DNA of 9,060 bases, from contig JAFDBU010000175.1 in the NCBI GenBank assembly GCA_019313095.1, positions 1 to 9,060 of the forward strand, read 5' to 3'. Position numbers and translations under genes: made by a program. Of this stretch, positions 1 through 5,671 are shown piece after piece (positions within the stretch are counted from its first letter, which is position 1; each line of letters starts with the position of its first letter). Below the pieces are notes generated by a model, which did no database searches, was not told the origin of the DNA, and worked only from the letters and a program-made list of their open reading frames with translations. Origin of the DNA: Deltaproteobacteria bacterium. GTDB taxonomy: Bacteria; Desulfobacterota; Desulfobulbia; Desulfobulbales; BM004.

Positions 1-65
1 CAAGAGGATGGGGCATTACGGCCACATGAAAACCGGCAAATTTCAAAAAACATTAACCGCATTTG

Positions 66-107
66 ATGCCATCCATCCCCGCCGCAAGCAGCGGGGCATT
101 GTGGCAT
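66..107. repeat. Interrupted hairpin upstream of the terminator
   Basis: An outer arm ATGCCA (66-71) pairs with TGGCAT (102-107), and an inner arm CCCCGC (77-82) pairs with GCGGGG (91-96) around the loop CGCAAGCA; the segments between the arms do not pair. The inner CCCCGC-CGCAAGCA-GCGGGG element resembles short REP-like hairpins found between genes in related genomes; that resemblance is from memory. It lies just before the intrinsic terminator, in the 3' region of the gene left of the window. No T-tract follows it, so it is not itself a typical terminator. Confidence 0.5.
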
Positions 108-122
108 GGCCTCGTAAATTAT

Positions 123-150
123 GCCGGGTCCCCAGGGCCCGGCTTTTATT
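123..150 (+). terminator. Rho-independent terminator
   Basis: A nine-pair stem (123-131 with 135-143, one G-T wobble) closes a three-base CCA loop and is followed directly by TTTTATTTAT. GC-rich stem plus T-tract is the classical intrinsic terminator. It would end a + strand transcription unit entering from the left. The gene it serves cannot be identified: frame 1 stays open from base 1 to a TGA at 64-66 (21 residues) and frame 2 stays open through the hairpins to a TAA at about 185, and neither tail is recognisable. Confidence 0.75.
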
Positions 151-231
151 TATGAAGCATTTCCCTTGTCTGTTGAGTTCCCTGTAAAATGATAGTATGT
201 GTCATTCCGAACTGCCCAACATACCCCAACC

Positions 232-305
232 TGTTATCTCGAACGGCCGTCAGGCCGGAGAGATCTTTTTATTAGATTTCTCGTCGTAGGCTCCTCGAAA
301 TGACA
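232..305. repeat. 74-bp palindromic dispersed repeat, copy 1
   Basis: The outer arms TGTTATCTCGA (232-242) and TCGAAATGACA (295-305) are inverted copies with two differences. The inner arms GAGAGATCT (258-266) and AGATTTCTC (274-282) pair with one wobble around a seven-base T-rich loop. The centre-left carries AACGGCCGTCAGGC (242-255), which recurs in inverted orientation at 5544-5557. A stray TGTCATTCCGA at 200-210 matches the outer-arm consensus and may be another fragment. Ends in TGTCATTTCGA and a central AGATTTCTC/GAGAAATCT hairpin are, to my knowledge, a common non-coding repeat type in deltaproteobacterial genomes. No transposase is present, so it would be MITE-like or REP-like. Confidence 0.7.
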
Positions 306-317
306 CCAATTGTGTCA
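301..317. repeat. Short inverted repeat TGACAC-N5-GTGTCA
   Basis: TGACAC (301-306) and GTGTCA (312-317) are perfect six-base inverted arms around CAATT. It overlaps the right end of the larger palindrome. It could be part of that repeat's terminus or an independent operator-like site; nothing decides between them. Confidence 0.4.
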
Positions 318-548
318 TCCGTTTAAAACTTTGTACAACTTTAATATGACAGATTGTGTCGTTTGTATATTTTTGCAAGTGACATTGCTGTAAGAAAAAA
401 TCCGACAGGAAAATCAGAATTCTCCGGATTGATTTTACTGGACATGCCTGGCAAAATGGCGCTATTGACAGCCCATTGGAAATTTGTCTGGTCATGAAGA
501 TGTTTCAAGGTTTCAAAAATATCTTTAATGCATGCATCGGGCAAATAA
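318..548. other. Non-coding leader region, no gene seen
   Basis: Together with the repeats to its left this forms about 480 bases without a gene before the transporter operon. The reverse-strand open frames here lack a Shine-Dalgarno sequence, one runs into the palindromic repeat, and neither looks like a known protein. A TTGACA stands at 465-470, but no convincing -10 box follows at 16-18 bases, so I do not call a promoter there. The transcription start of the operon probably lies somewhere in this stretch or just downstream. Confidence 0.5.
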
Positions 549-574
549 GACCGGCAATCAGCCTGGTCTATAAA
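549..574 (+). promoter_or_regulatory. Inverted repeat and -10-like box in the TRAP operon leader
   Basis: GACCGGC (549-555) pairs with GCCTGGTC (561-568) with one bulged T, and a TATAAA (569-574) follows immediately, about 30 bases before the start codon of the binding-protein gene. An operator beside a promoter would look like this, but no matching -35 box is present at 16-18 bases upstream. The assignment is tentative; it could also be a leader hairpin. Confidence 0.25.
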
Positions 575-604
575 TCAAAAATCAGTTAACGGAGGGTGAA
601 ATCC

Positions 605-1585
605 ATGTTTAAAAAAATCAGTTTTCTAGTTGTGGCTTCACTGGCATTTGCCTTAGCTTTAAGCCCACTGGCAGCAATGGCCAAGGACAGGCTGGCATTC
701 TCTGGCGGTCCTGAAGGCGGCACATTCCAGTACTTTTCCAACGGTATTGCAACCCGTCTGTCCAAAAACATCGACAACCTTGAGGTCTCCAACATGGCAT
801 CTGCCGGGTCACTGGAAAATCTCCGCCGGGTGAACTCCGGTGACGCGGATTTCGGCATTGTCTATTCAGGTGACACCTATCTGGGACGTAACGGCAAACT
901 GACCCAGGACACCAGGGAATACAAGAACGTTAATGCCATGGCCTACCTGTATGGTGCTCCGGCCCATCTTATTGTCAAGGCTGACAGCGGTATAAACAAG
1001 GTGGCGGATCTTGAAGGCAAGCGCGTTGCAGTCGGTGGTCCCGGTTCAGGTGCTGCCGGTGCAGCCCAGCGTTATTTCACCAGCCTTGGCCTGTGGGACA
1101 AGATGAAGGTTGAGTTCCTCGGCTATTCAAAGGCAGCTTCGGCCCTGGGCGATAACCTTATTGATGCCATGTGGGTCTTTGCCGGCTTCCCGAACTCTTC
1201 TGTTATCCAGGCGGCTGCCAGCAACAAGATCAAGCTTCTTCCTCTGGCCGAAGCAGGCGACAAGGCCGGTTTTTTCAAGGAATATCCCTTCTATACCAAG
1301 CTGGCAATTCCTGCAAATACTTACAGTGGTGTTGATTATGAAACCGCTTCCTTTCAGGATTCCGCCCTCTGGGTCGCCGGCGATCACGTAAATGCTGACA
1401 TCGTTTACAAGTCCCTGGCTGATATTTATTCCAAGGAAGGGCTCGGCTACATGGTAAAAGTAAAAAGTACCGCCAAGGCCATGTCTGTTGAAGGCGGTTT
1501 GAACGGTATTGTTACTCCGGTGCATCCCGGTGCCCAGAAGTTCTGGGAGGAAAAAGGTCTGACAATTTCTGCTGAACAGAAATAA
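605..1585 (+). CDS. TAXI-family TRAP transporter solute-binding protein
   Basis: This is the extracytoplasmic binding protein of a TRAP transporter, which captures a small solute (substrate unknown; TAXI members are often linked to dicarboxylates or amino acids) in the periplasm and delivers it to the membrane subunit encoded next. The 326-residue protein begins with a signal peptide: KK, a hydrophobic core at residues 5-22, and a likely cleavage after AMA at residue 26. The mature part has the TAXI signatures: glycine-rich GGPEGGTFQYFSNGIA (34-49), ASAGSLENLRRVNSGDADFG (65-84), DLEGKRVAVGGPGSGAAG (135-152) and IDAMWVFAGFPNSSV (186-200). Length is normal for the family. I chose ATG 605 because GGAGG (591-595) stands nine bases before it; the in-frame GTG at 596 directly abuts that Shine-Dalgarno and is not a plausible start. 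A hairpin and the permease gene follow. Confidence 0.9.
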   Translation: MFKKISFLVVASLAFALALSPLAAMAKDRLAFSGGPEGGTFQYFSNGIATRLSKNIDNLEVSNMASAGSLENLRRVNSGDADFGIVYSGDTYLGRNGKLTQDTREYKNVNAMAYLYGAPAHLIVKADSGINKVADLEGKRVAVGGPGSGAAGAAQRYFTSLGLWDKMKVEFLGYSKAASALGDNLIDAMWVFAGFPNSSVIQAAASNKIKLLPLAEAGDKAGFFKEYPFYTKLAIPANTYSGVDYETASFQDSALWVAGDHVNADIVYKSLADIYSKEGLGYMVKVKSTAKAMSVEGGLNGIVTPVHPGAQKFWEEKGLTISAEQK

Positions 1586-1643
1586 TGAATTACACCTGCA
1601 ATACTTTACCGCGAAATATTTTTTGCCGAAAAATTAAAAATAG

Positions 1644-1649
1644 TATAAT
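1644..1649 (+). promoter_or_regulatory. Perfect -10-like TATAAT before the permease gene
   Basis: A consensus TATAAT lies in an AT-rich stretch between the binding-protein and permease genes. The best upstream -35 candidates (TTTTGC at 1621-1626, 17-base spacer, or TTGCCG at 1623-1628, 15-base spacer) are poor. It could allow separate transcription of the permease, but it may be chance in AT-rich DNA. Confidence 0.2.
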
Positions 1650-1668
1650 TAAATCTTTATGATTGCAC

Positions 1669-1698
1669 GGGGCGCCAGGCATTTATGCCTAACGCCCC
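1669..1698 (+). promoter_or_regulatory. Intercistronic hairpin between binding-protein and permease genes
   Basis: GGGGCG (1669-1674) pairs with CGCCCC (1693-1698); after a CC/AA internal loop, AGGCA (1677-1681) pairs with TGCCT (1686-1690) around TTTA. The bases after it (AAATTCCTTTTAAAAA) give only a weak T-tract. In binding-protein transport operons, such hairpins after the first gene often protect the upstream message or terminate some transcripts, giving more binding protein than permease. That role is inferred here. Confidence 0.6.
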
Positions 1699-1732
1699 AA
1701 ATTCCTTTTAAAAATGACGAGGGGGACAGGGC

Positions 1733-4159
1733 ATGTCTGAAGAGCTTGAGAAAGAAATTGCAAGCATTGACAAGAAAGATCAAAAAAAGCTCAAGAAACT
1801 CGTCGAAAAAGACGCTAAAAGCGCCAGGAAGCCTGCCGGACTGTGGCATTGGATAACTGCCCTGCTGGGTGCTTCCATGGTGCTTTTTTATTTCTACACA
1901 GCAGGAGTAACCACGGTTGCCACCCAGTACCACCGGGGCGTCTATGTCTTTATCACCTATGTCCTGGTTTTTCTCCTCTATCCTGCCGGTAAATTGTATT
2001 TCCGTATACCGATTAACCTGTTCATAGGTTTTGTCATATCTTCAGCTGTCGCACTTTTCATGTTCTACGGCGGGGATACAGTTGCATTCCATGAGTATCT
2101 ATTGGTCATCAATAAAGGTTGGCGCAGCGGTGGCTTTGGTGCGGCATTGTCTGGCGCTATGCAACTGTGGGCCCTTGGTCTCGGCTCGATAGTTATAACA
2201 ATCGTTCTGCTGGTGGTCGACAAAAAGATGGCTCAGAAGTGGGACCAGAACCCGACGCCGTCAGATATCCTGATGGCTTTGATCTCAGCAGCGGCCATAT
2301 ACTACTGGGTAAGTGAATTTGAGGCCCTGAATTACCGGGCCGGAGCTGAAACCGAGCTTGATGCCATGATAAGCGTCATCGGGGTTCTGCTCTCCCTGGA
2401 GATATGCCGCAGGGTTCTGGGATGGTCCATGACCCTTATCGGCGTTTTCATGCTCTGTTACGCCTATTTCGGTCCCTATTTCCCCGAGGTCATCGCCCAC
2501 CGGGGCTTTGGTTTTGAACGCTTGAGTAATGCGCTTTACCTCTCAACAAATGGAGTGTTCGGCGTCATGGCCAATGTCCTGGCCACCTATGTGATCCTGT
2601 TCATCTTTTTCGGTGCCTTTCTGCACAAGTCCGGCGCCGGGAAGTTCTTTATTGATCTGCCGATGGCCCTGGCCGGCAAGACCACCGGCGGTCCGGCCAA
2701 GGTGGCGGTCATAGCCTCCGGCCTTTTCGGTTCGGTTTCAGGCAGTGCCATTGCCAACACAGTGTCCACCGGGGCCTTTACCATACCTCTCATGAAGCGG
2801 GCCGGTTTCAAGCCCCATGTGGCCGGAGCCATTGAACCGTCTGCCTCGATAGGCGGTATGTTCATGCCCCCTATTATGGGGGCCGGCGGCTTTCTTATGG
2901 CGGAACTGACGGAAACCCCTTACTCCTACATTATGATGATAGCCGTATTTCCGGCCCTGCTTTATTTCTTCTCCGTGTTCTGCATGATCCATTTTGAGGC
3001 AAAGAAGCAGAACATTAAAGGAATTGTCGGAGAGGACATGGATCACTGGACTGTTGTGCTGAAGCGGGAATGGTATTTCTCGCTCCCCCTGGTGATCATC
3101 ACGGTCCTGATGATCATGGGACGTTCACCGGGTTATTCGGCTTTCTGGGCCACAATTTCCTGTATCGGTATCAGCTGGGTAAGAAAGGAAACCAGGATGG
3201 GACCCAAAGAGATTTGGGAAGCCATTCTGACCGGCGCCCGGAATACGCTCATAATCGGCGCCACTCTCGGAGTCATCGGTATTATTGTTGGGACCATATC
3301 GCTGACCGGGATCGGGCTGAAATTTTCTGATATCATTATATCACTTGCCAACGGTAATCTGCTTCTGGCCATCGCCCTGGTAGCCATAGCGTCTCTTATT
3401 CTCGGCATGGGTGTTCCGGTCACAGCCGCCTATCTGATTACTGCGGTGCTGGCAGTACCGCCGCTGGCGGAAATGGGCGTCGTTGTTATTGCTGCCCACA
3501 TGATTGTGTACTGGTTCAGCCAGGATTCCAACATTACCCCGCCGGTCTGCGTGGCGGCCTATGCCGGAGCAGCCATCGCCGGGTCTGATCCATGGAAGAC
3601 AGGTTGGACTTCGTTCAAGTTTGCCAAGCTGCTCTATGTCGTGCCGCTGCTTTTTGCCTTCACTCCACAGATCCTTTTTGAGGGCAAACCGATAATAGGA
3701 CCTGAGATTGATGATCAGATCATGGGAGCATCAGTCCTGAACATTATGGTTGAAAAAGGCCAGGATTTCAAAAAGGGGCAGGAAATTGCCATGCTGCTCG
3801 ATGGAGAAACGGTCAAGAAGATTGTGGCCAAAAGGGACGGCACGATCAAGGATCTTGTAATATCAAAGGGCCAGCGCATAGAAAGCGGCACAATTATAGC
3901 TGAAACCAAGCCCTCACCGCTCATGGTGTTTTCCTCCATGTTCTCTGCGGTTTTAGGCACCATAGCCTTTTCAGCCCTGTTTATGTTTTATCTGATACGA
4001 AAAACAAACATCATTGAATGGGTGCTGCTGGCAGCAGGTACCATACTTCTTTTCTGGCCGACATTTATAACCGACGGGGTCGGTCTGGCTCTGGTTGCTC
4101 TGGTGGTTATCATGCAGAAGGCCAGGAACAAGAAAGACCTGCAGCTGCAACCCGCATAA
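1733..4159 (+). CDS. TRAP transporter fused membrane subunit (DctQM-type) with lipoyl-like insertion
   Basis: This inner-membrane subunit couples ion flow to uptake of the solute brought by the upstream TAXI protein. It is 808 residues, longer than the roughly 630-700 I expect for TAXI fusions. Residues 1-36 are a Lys/Glu-rich, probably cytoplasmic and helical tail. The small-subunit-like helices follow (about 40-60, 67-86, 92-114, 145-162, 177-195). The DctM-like part carries the family hallmarks: SGLFGSVSGSAIANTVSTGA (329-348), EPSASIGGMFMPPIMGAGGF (368-387), LILGMGVPVTAAYL (555-568) and ITPPVCVAAYAGAAIAGSDP (601-620). Residues about 655-725 form a segment with two similar halves around KGQ...KKGQEIA and DGTIKDLVISKGQRI, typical of a biotinyl/lipoyl barrel-sandwich fold, and three predicted helices (729-753, 762-778, 781-795) end the protein. 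ATG 1733 follows a strong GAGGGGG Shine-Dalgarno. Confidence 0.9.
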   Translation: MSEELEKEIASIDKKDQKKLKKLVEKDAKSARKPAGLWHWITALLGASMVLFYFYTAGVTTVATQYHRGVYVFITYVLVFLLYPAGKLYFRIPINLFIGFVISSAVALFMFYGGDTVAFHEYLLVINKGWRSGGFGAALSGAMQLWALGLGSIVITIVLLVVDKKMAQKWDQNPTPSDILMALISAAAIYYWVSEFEALNYRAGAETELDAMISVIGVLLSLEICRRVLGWSMTLIGVFMLCYAYFGPYFPEVIAHRGFGFERLSNALYLSTNGVFGVMANVLATYVILFIFFGAFLHKSGAGKFFIDLPMALAGKTTGGPAKVAVIASGLFGSVSGSAIANTVSTGAFTIPLMKRAGFKPHVAGAIEPSASIGGMFMPPIMGAGGFLMAELTETPYSYIMMIAVFPALLYFFSVFCMIHFEAKKQNIKGIVGEDMDHWTVVLKREWYFSLPLVIITVLMIMGRSPGYSAFWATISCIGISWVRKETRMGPKEIWEAILTGARNTLIIGATLGVIGIIVGTISLTGIGLKFSDIIISLANGNLLLAIALVAIASLILGMGVPVTAAYLITAVLAVPPLAEMGVVVIAAHMIVYWFSQDSNITPPVCVAAYAGAAIAGSDPWKTGWTSFKFAKLLYVVPLLFAFTPQILFEGKPIIGPEIDDQIMGASVLNIMVEKGQDFKKGQEIAMLLDGETVKKIVAKRDGTIKDLVISKGQRIESGTIIAETKPSPLMVFSSMFSAVLGTIAFSALFMFYLIRKTNIIEWVLLAAGTILLFWPTFITDGVGLALVALVVIMQKARNKKDLQLQPA
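3695..3907 (+). other. Lipoyl/biotinyl-like (barrel-sandwich) segment within the permease
   Basis: Residues about 655-725 of the permease look like a biotinyl/lipoyl attachment domain. The half ending in KGQDFKKGQEIAMLLDGE is followed by a second half, AKRDGTIKDLVISKGQRIESG, reproducing the usual 'AP-x-DGTV...V..GD.V..G' pattern. Counting back from the A-K-R-D-G motif, the residue at the position of the normally modified lysine is Glu692 in a D-G-E turn, so covalent biotin or lipoate is unlikely. Positively charged ends of the following helices place the segment on the periplasmic side by the positive-inside rule, though with low certainty because the segment itself is Lys-rich. Confidence 0.65.
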
Positions 4160-4186
4160 GACACATTATATTAGGAGACGAATCAG

Positions 4187-4711
4187 ATGAACCCGTTGCC
4201 GGACATCAAGAAAATACTTTACTGTACAGGGATCGGACCCAACTCAGCCTATATCTATCGTCATGCCATGGCCCTGGCTGAAAAATTTGATGCAGTAATT
4301 ACTGTACTGCATGTCATGGAGACCTTGAAGCCGGAACAGGAGGCTATAATAGACGGCTATATCGGACCGGGCTCTATTCATGATGTTGTGGAGCACGAGG
4401 AACAGGATTCCGTGACCAGGATAAAGAAACATCTCCAGAACTTCTGTGCGAAACTGGGCGATGACAGCAGCTGCAGCTATCGGGTAGAGAAAATAATTGT
4501 GGCTGAGAGTACTTCCCCTGCTGACGAAATTGTTCAACAGTCAACTTCCATGAAAGCTGATATCATTATAATGGGAGCGCATCGTCGATCTTCCATCCTC
4601 GATGCCCTGCTGGGTTCGACTTCTGAAAAGGTTATCAGGAAGTCATCCATACCTGTTTACGTAGTCCAGGTTCCTGCCGGAGAGCAGGCGTTGACTGCAT
4701 CGGGTATTTAA
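4187..4711 (+). CDS. UspA-family universal stress protein linked to the TRAP transporter
   Basis: This is a cytoplasmic alpha/beta nucleotide-binding-fold protein of 174 residues with one Usp domain: the first strand is KKILYCTGI (8-16), followed by a helix around SAYIYRHAMALAEKF, and the second strand is AVITVLHVME. The C-terminal part, ADIIIMGAHRRSS...LLGSTSEKVIRKSSIPVYVV (124-160), is the family signature. The ATP-binding pattern G-2x-G-9x-G(S/T) is nearly complete, but the second glycine is Arg133 (G130, R133, G143, S144), so ATP binding is uncertain. It begins 27 bases after the permease stop, with an AGGAG Shine-Dalgarno, and is surely co-transcribed. The TeaD protein of the Halomonas ectoine TRAP operon is a known precedent for a Usp protein regulating its transporter; a similar role is inferred here. 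Confidence 0.85.
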   Translation: MNPLPDIKKILYCTGIGPNSAYIYRHAMALAEKFDAVITVLHVMETLKPEQEAIIDGYIGPGSIHDVVEHEEQDSVTRIKKHLQNFCAKLGDDSSCSYRVEKIIVAESTSPADEIVQQSTSMKADIIIMGAHRRSSILDALLGSTSEKVIRKSSIPVYVVQVPAGEQALTASGI

Positions 4712-4714
4712 CTT

Positions 4715-4731
4715 TGCTGCATCCTGCAGCA
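4715..4731. repeat. Short perfect hairpin after the UspA gene
   Basis: TGCTGCA (4715-4721) and TGCAGCA (4725-4731) pair perfectly around TCC, four bases after the UspA stop codon. No T-tract follows. It probably adds to the 3'-end structure of the transporter transcript together with the larger hairpin downstream. Confidence 0.45.
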
Positions 4732-4742
4732 GTGCACAAACT

Positions 4743-4803
4743 ATCTGCGGGAGGCCTTTTAAAACATGCTGCAGCCGTCTCGCAGATTCCTTTCAGTTTT
4801 ATT
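4743..4803 (+). terminator. Candidate terminator of the TRAP operon
   Basis: ATCTGCG (4743-4749) pairs with CGCAGAT (4781-4787). The stem continues inward with GGA/TCT (including a G-T wobble) and then GGC/GCC past one bulged G, and a T-rich stretch (TCCTTTCAGTTTTATTT) follows. The loop is large (about 18 bases) and the T-tract is broken, so this is weaker than the 123-150 terminator. Its place, just after the last gene of the operon, supports it. Confidence 0.5.
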
Positions 4804-4872
4804 TCCCATTAAGGATTTTTTTCTGTTTTACTGCACCGATAAATAAATTTGTTGCCCCGCTTTTCTGTGAAG

Positions 4873-4900
4873 TTTAGACTACTTTTTATGCACATAAAAT
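4873..4900 (+). promoter_or_regulatory. Weak sigma-70-like promoter before the zinc-ribbon gene
   Basis: TTTAGA (4873-4878) and TAAAAT (4895-4900), separated by 16 bases, lie in an AT-rich stretch downstream of the candidate TRAP-operon terminator and upstream of the zinc-ribbon gene. Both boxes deviate from consensus. A promoter is expected somewhere here if the terminator is real. Confidence 0.3.
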
Positions 4901-4904
4901 ATTT

Positions 4905-4946
4905 AATCCTGGTATGAGATCCAGGGAATTGTTGACCCGGTTAACC
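4905..4946. promoter_or_regulatory. Two operator-like palindromes before the zinc-ribbon gene
   Basis: AATCCTGG (4905-4912) is inverted as CCAGGGAATT (4921-4930), with two extra bases in the right arm, around TATGAGAT. Ten bases further is the perfect palindrome GGTTAACC (4939-4946). Both lie between the candidate promoter and the Shine-Dalgarno of the zinc-ribbon gene, where a repressor or other regulator could bind. No regulator is encoded nearby. Confidence 0.3.
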
Positions 4947-4965
4947 CATTAAGGAGGAAAGTATT

Positions 4966-5202
4966 ATGAGTGATGCCAAGGCATGTAAGAACTGCGGGAT
5001 AAATTTACCCGGTGATTTTTCCGGTGATATCTGCCCCGGATGCGGCCTGACCTACTGGAAGTGCGGCAACTGCGGATTTCTGGTTACTGCGCCGGTAGGC
5101 CCTGACACCTGTCCGAGCTGCAAGGAAAAGTGCGAATTCAAGAATGTTACCTGCTATACGCCTGAGTGCGGCGGCCCCGGAAATATTGACCCAAGGCTTT
5201 AA
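4966..5202 (+). CDS. Small double zinc-ribbon (rubredoxin-like) Cys-rich protein
   Basis: A 78-residue soluble protein with 11 cysteines. CxxC pairs at C7/C10 and C23/C26 form a first zinc ribbon; C33/C36 and C49/C52 form a second, whose spacing and sequence (WKCGNCGF...TCPSC) resemble rubredoxin-like ribbons of rubrerythrins. Three further cysteines, C56, C63 and C68, lie in a C-terminal tail with the CYTPECGG motif ending in GNIDPRL, which I cannot assign to a named family but which looks conserved in style. It likely binds zinc or iron; its role (electron transfer, metal storage or a protein-protein adaptor) is unknown. ATG 4966 is well placed behind AAGGAGG (4951-4957). The Pmp3-like pseudogene follows after 28 bases. 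Confidence 0.85.
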   Translation: MSDAKACKNCGINLPGDFSGDICPGCGLTYWKCGNCGFLVTAPVGPDTCPSCKEKCEFKNVTCYTPECGGPGNIDPRL

Positions 5203-5230
5203 TCGGAGCTGAATTAAAGAGGAGGGATCG

Positions 5231-5419
5231 ATGAGAAAGAAAGAACCTGTCCTTTATTTGTTGCTCTTATTTATTATCATGTTTCTCACGGGTGAGATCG
5301 GGTAGCATTTCTGGAGTAATATGCTTCTTACAATCCTGGGTGTTATTCCGGGCATGATCCACGTCCTCTGAGTTATTGCCAAGAAGAAGGGAAAGAAACG
5401 GGAACGCCCAGAGGTATAG
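5231..5419 (+). pseudogene. Pmp3/YqaE-family membrane miniprotein, interrupted by TAG and TGA
   Basis: Read straight through, the frame from ATG 5231 gives a 62-residue Pmp3/YqaE (UPF0057)-like protein: a hydrophobic segment LYLLLLFIIMFL, then GEIG-stop-HFWSNMLLTILG, then VIPGMIHVL-stop-VIAKKK. Family members typically read G-x-G-x-x-FW-x-N-x-LLT-x-LG-x-IPG-x-IHA-x-W-x-I, small hydrophobic membrane proteins linked to ion and stress homeostasis. The TAG (5303-5305) takes a variable position, often Lys or Gln; the TGA (5369-5371) replaces the conserved Trp. The first helix also appears to lack the usual Pro-Pro segment, by an in-frame deletion. A full Shine-Dalgarno GAGGAGGG (5219-5226) precedes it and no frameshift is seen, suggesting recent decay. 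The intact frame would give only 24 residues. Recoding of both stops is formally possible but unsupported. Confidence 0.7.
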
Positions 5420-5502
5420 AGGTACGATTGGTAAGGAGTTAGGAAAGCTATGGTAATTCATGATAACGAACAACACACTGTACCGTCATTTAGAACGTAA
5501 GT

Positions 5503-5567
5503 GAGAAATCTTATGATTGCTTTATATGACAGTGTGAGAATGAGCCTGACGGCCGTTAGATAAAACA
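5503..5567. repeat. Degenerate inverted copy of the palindromic repeat (copy 2)
   Basis: GCCTGACGGCCGTT (5544-5557) is the exact reverse complement of 242-255, and the following AGATAAAACA resembles the inverted outer arm (CGAGATAACA) of copy 1. At the other end GAGAAATCT (5503-5511) matches the inverted inner arm of copy 1. The middle (TATGATTGCTTTATATGACAGTG) has diverged, so this copy no longer folds well. Order and orientation of the matching blocks argue against chance. Confidence 0.55.
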
Positions 5568-5602
5568 GGCAAAGAAGAAACTGTTTGGGTTGAAAGGAAG
5601 AT

Positions 5603-5634
5603 ACAGAAGCACACAGACACAGAGGTAGTTTTAA
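5603..5634. repeat. 'cacagacacagagg'-type dispersed repeat fragment
   Basis: The stretch around CACACAGACACAGAGGTAG matches the style of a purine-rich dispersed repeat (ACAGAG/CACAGAGG units) seen between genes in many bacterial genomes, which yields spurious reverse-strand peptides such as LCLCASV; that peptide is indeed read here on the reverse strand. The link to that repeat class is from memory. Apart from this, copy 2 and the pseudogene, bases 5420-5671 hold nothing I can recognise. Confidence 0.4.
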
Positions 5635-5671
5635 CAATGTAGAAAATTCAGCTTGCAGTCGGGGAGTTGAT

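Noticed and set aside
1..66. C-terminal tail of an upstream gene in frame 1 (stop at 64-66)
   Set aside because: Plausible because a terminator follows, but frame 2 is also open and neither tail is recognisable, so no gene is called.
450..463. Possible sigma-54 promoter TGGC...GC before the TRAP operon
   Set aside because: GG and GC are nine rather than ten bases apart and the rest of the consensus is missing.
250..495. Reverse-strand open frame of 81 codons
   Set aside because: It runs into the palindromic repeat and has no protein-like features or ribosome binding site.
341..544. Reverse-strand open frame of 67 codons upstream of the TRAP operon
   Set aside because: It would start on TTG with no Shine-Dalgarno, matches no known protein, and lies in a probable regulatory region.
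1127..1525. Reverse-strand open frame of 132 codons opposite the TAXI gene
   Set aside because: Antisense shadow of a well-supported binding protein.
5303..5305. TAG in the Pmp3-like gene as a pyrrolysine codon
   Set aside because: No pyrrolysine machinery is visible, the protein family is not known to use it, and a second stop (TGA for Trp) follows, so decay is simpler.
5450..5500. Short frame of 16 codons after the Pmp3 pseudogene, preceded by AAGGAG
   Set aside because: Too short, the Shine-Dalgarno is too far from the ATG, and it has no recognisable sequence.
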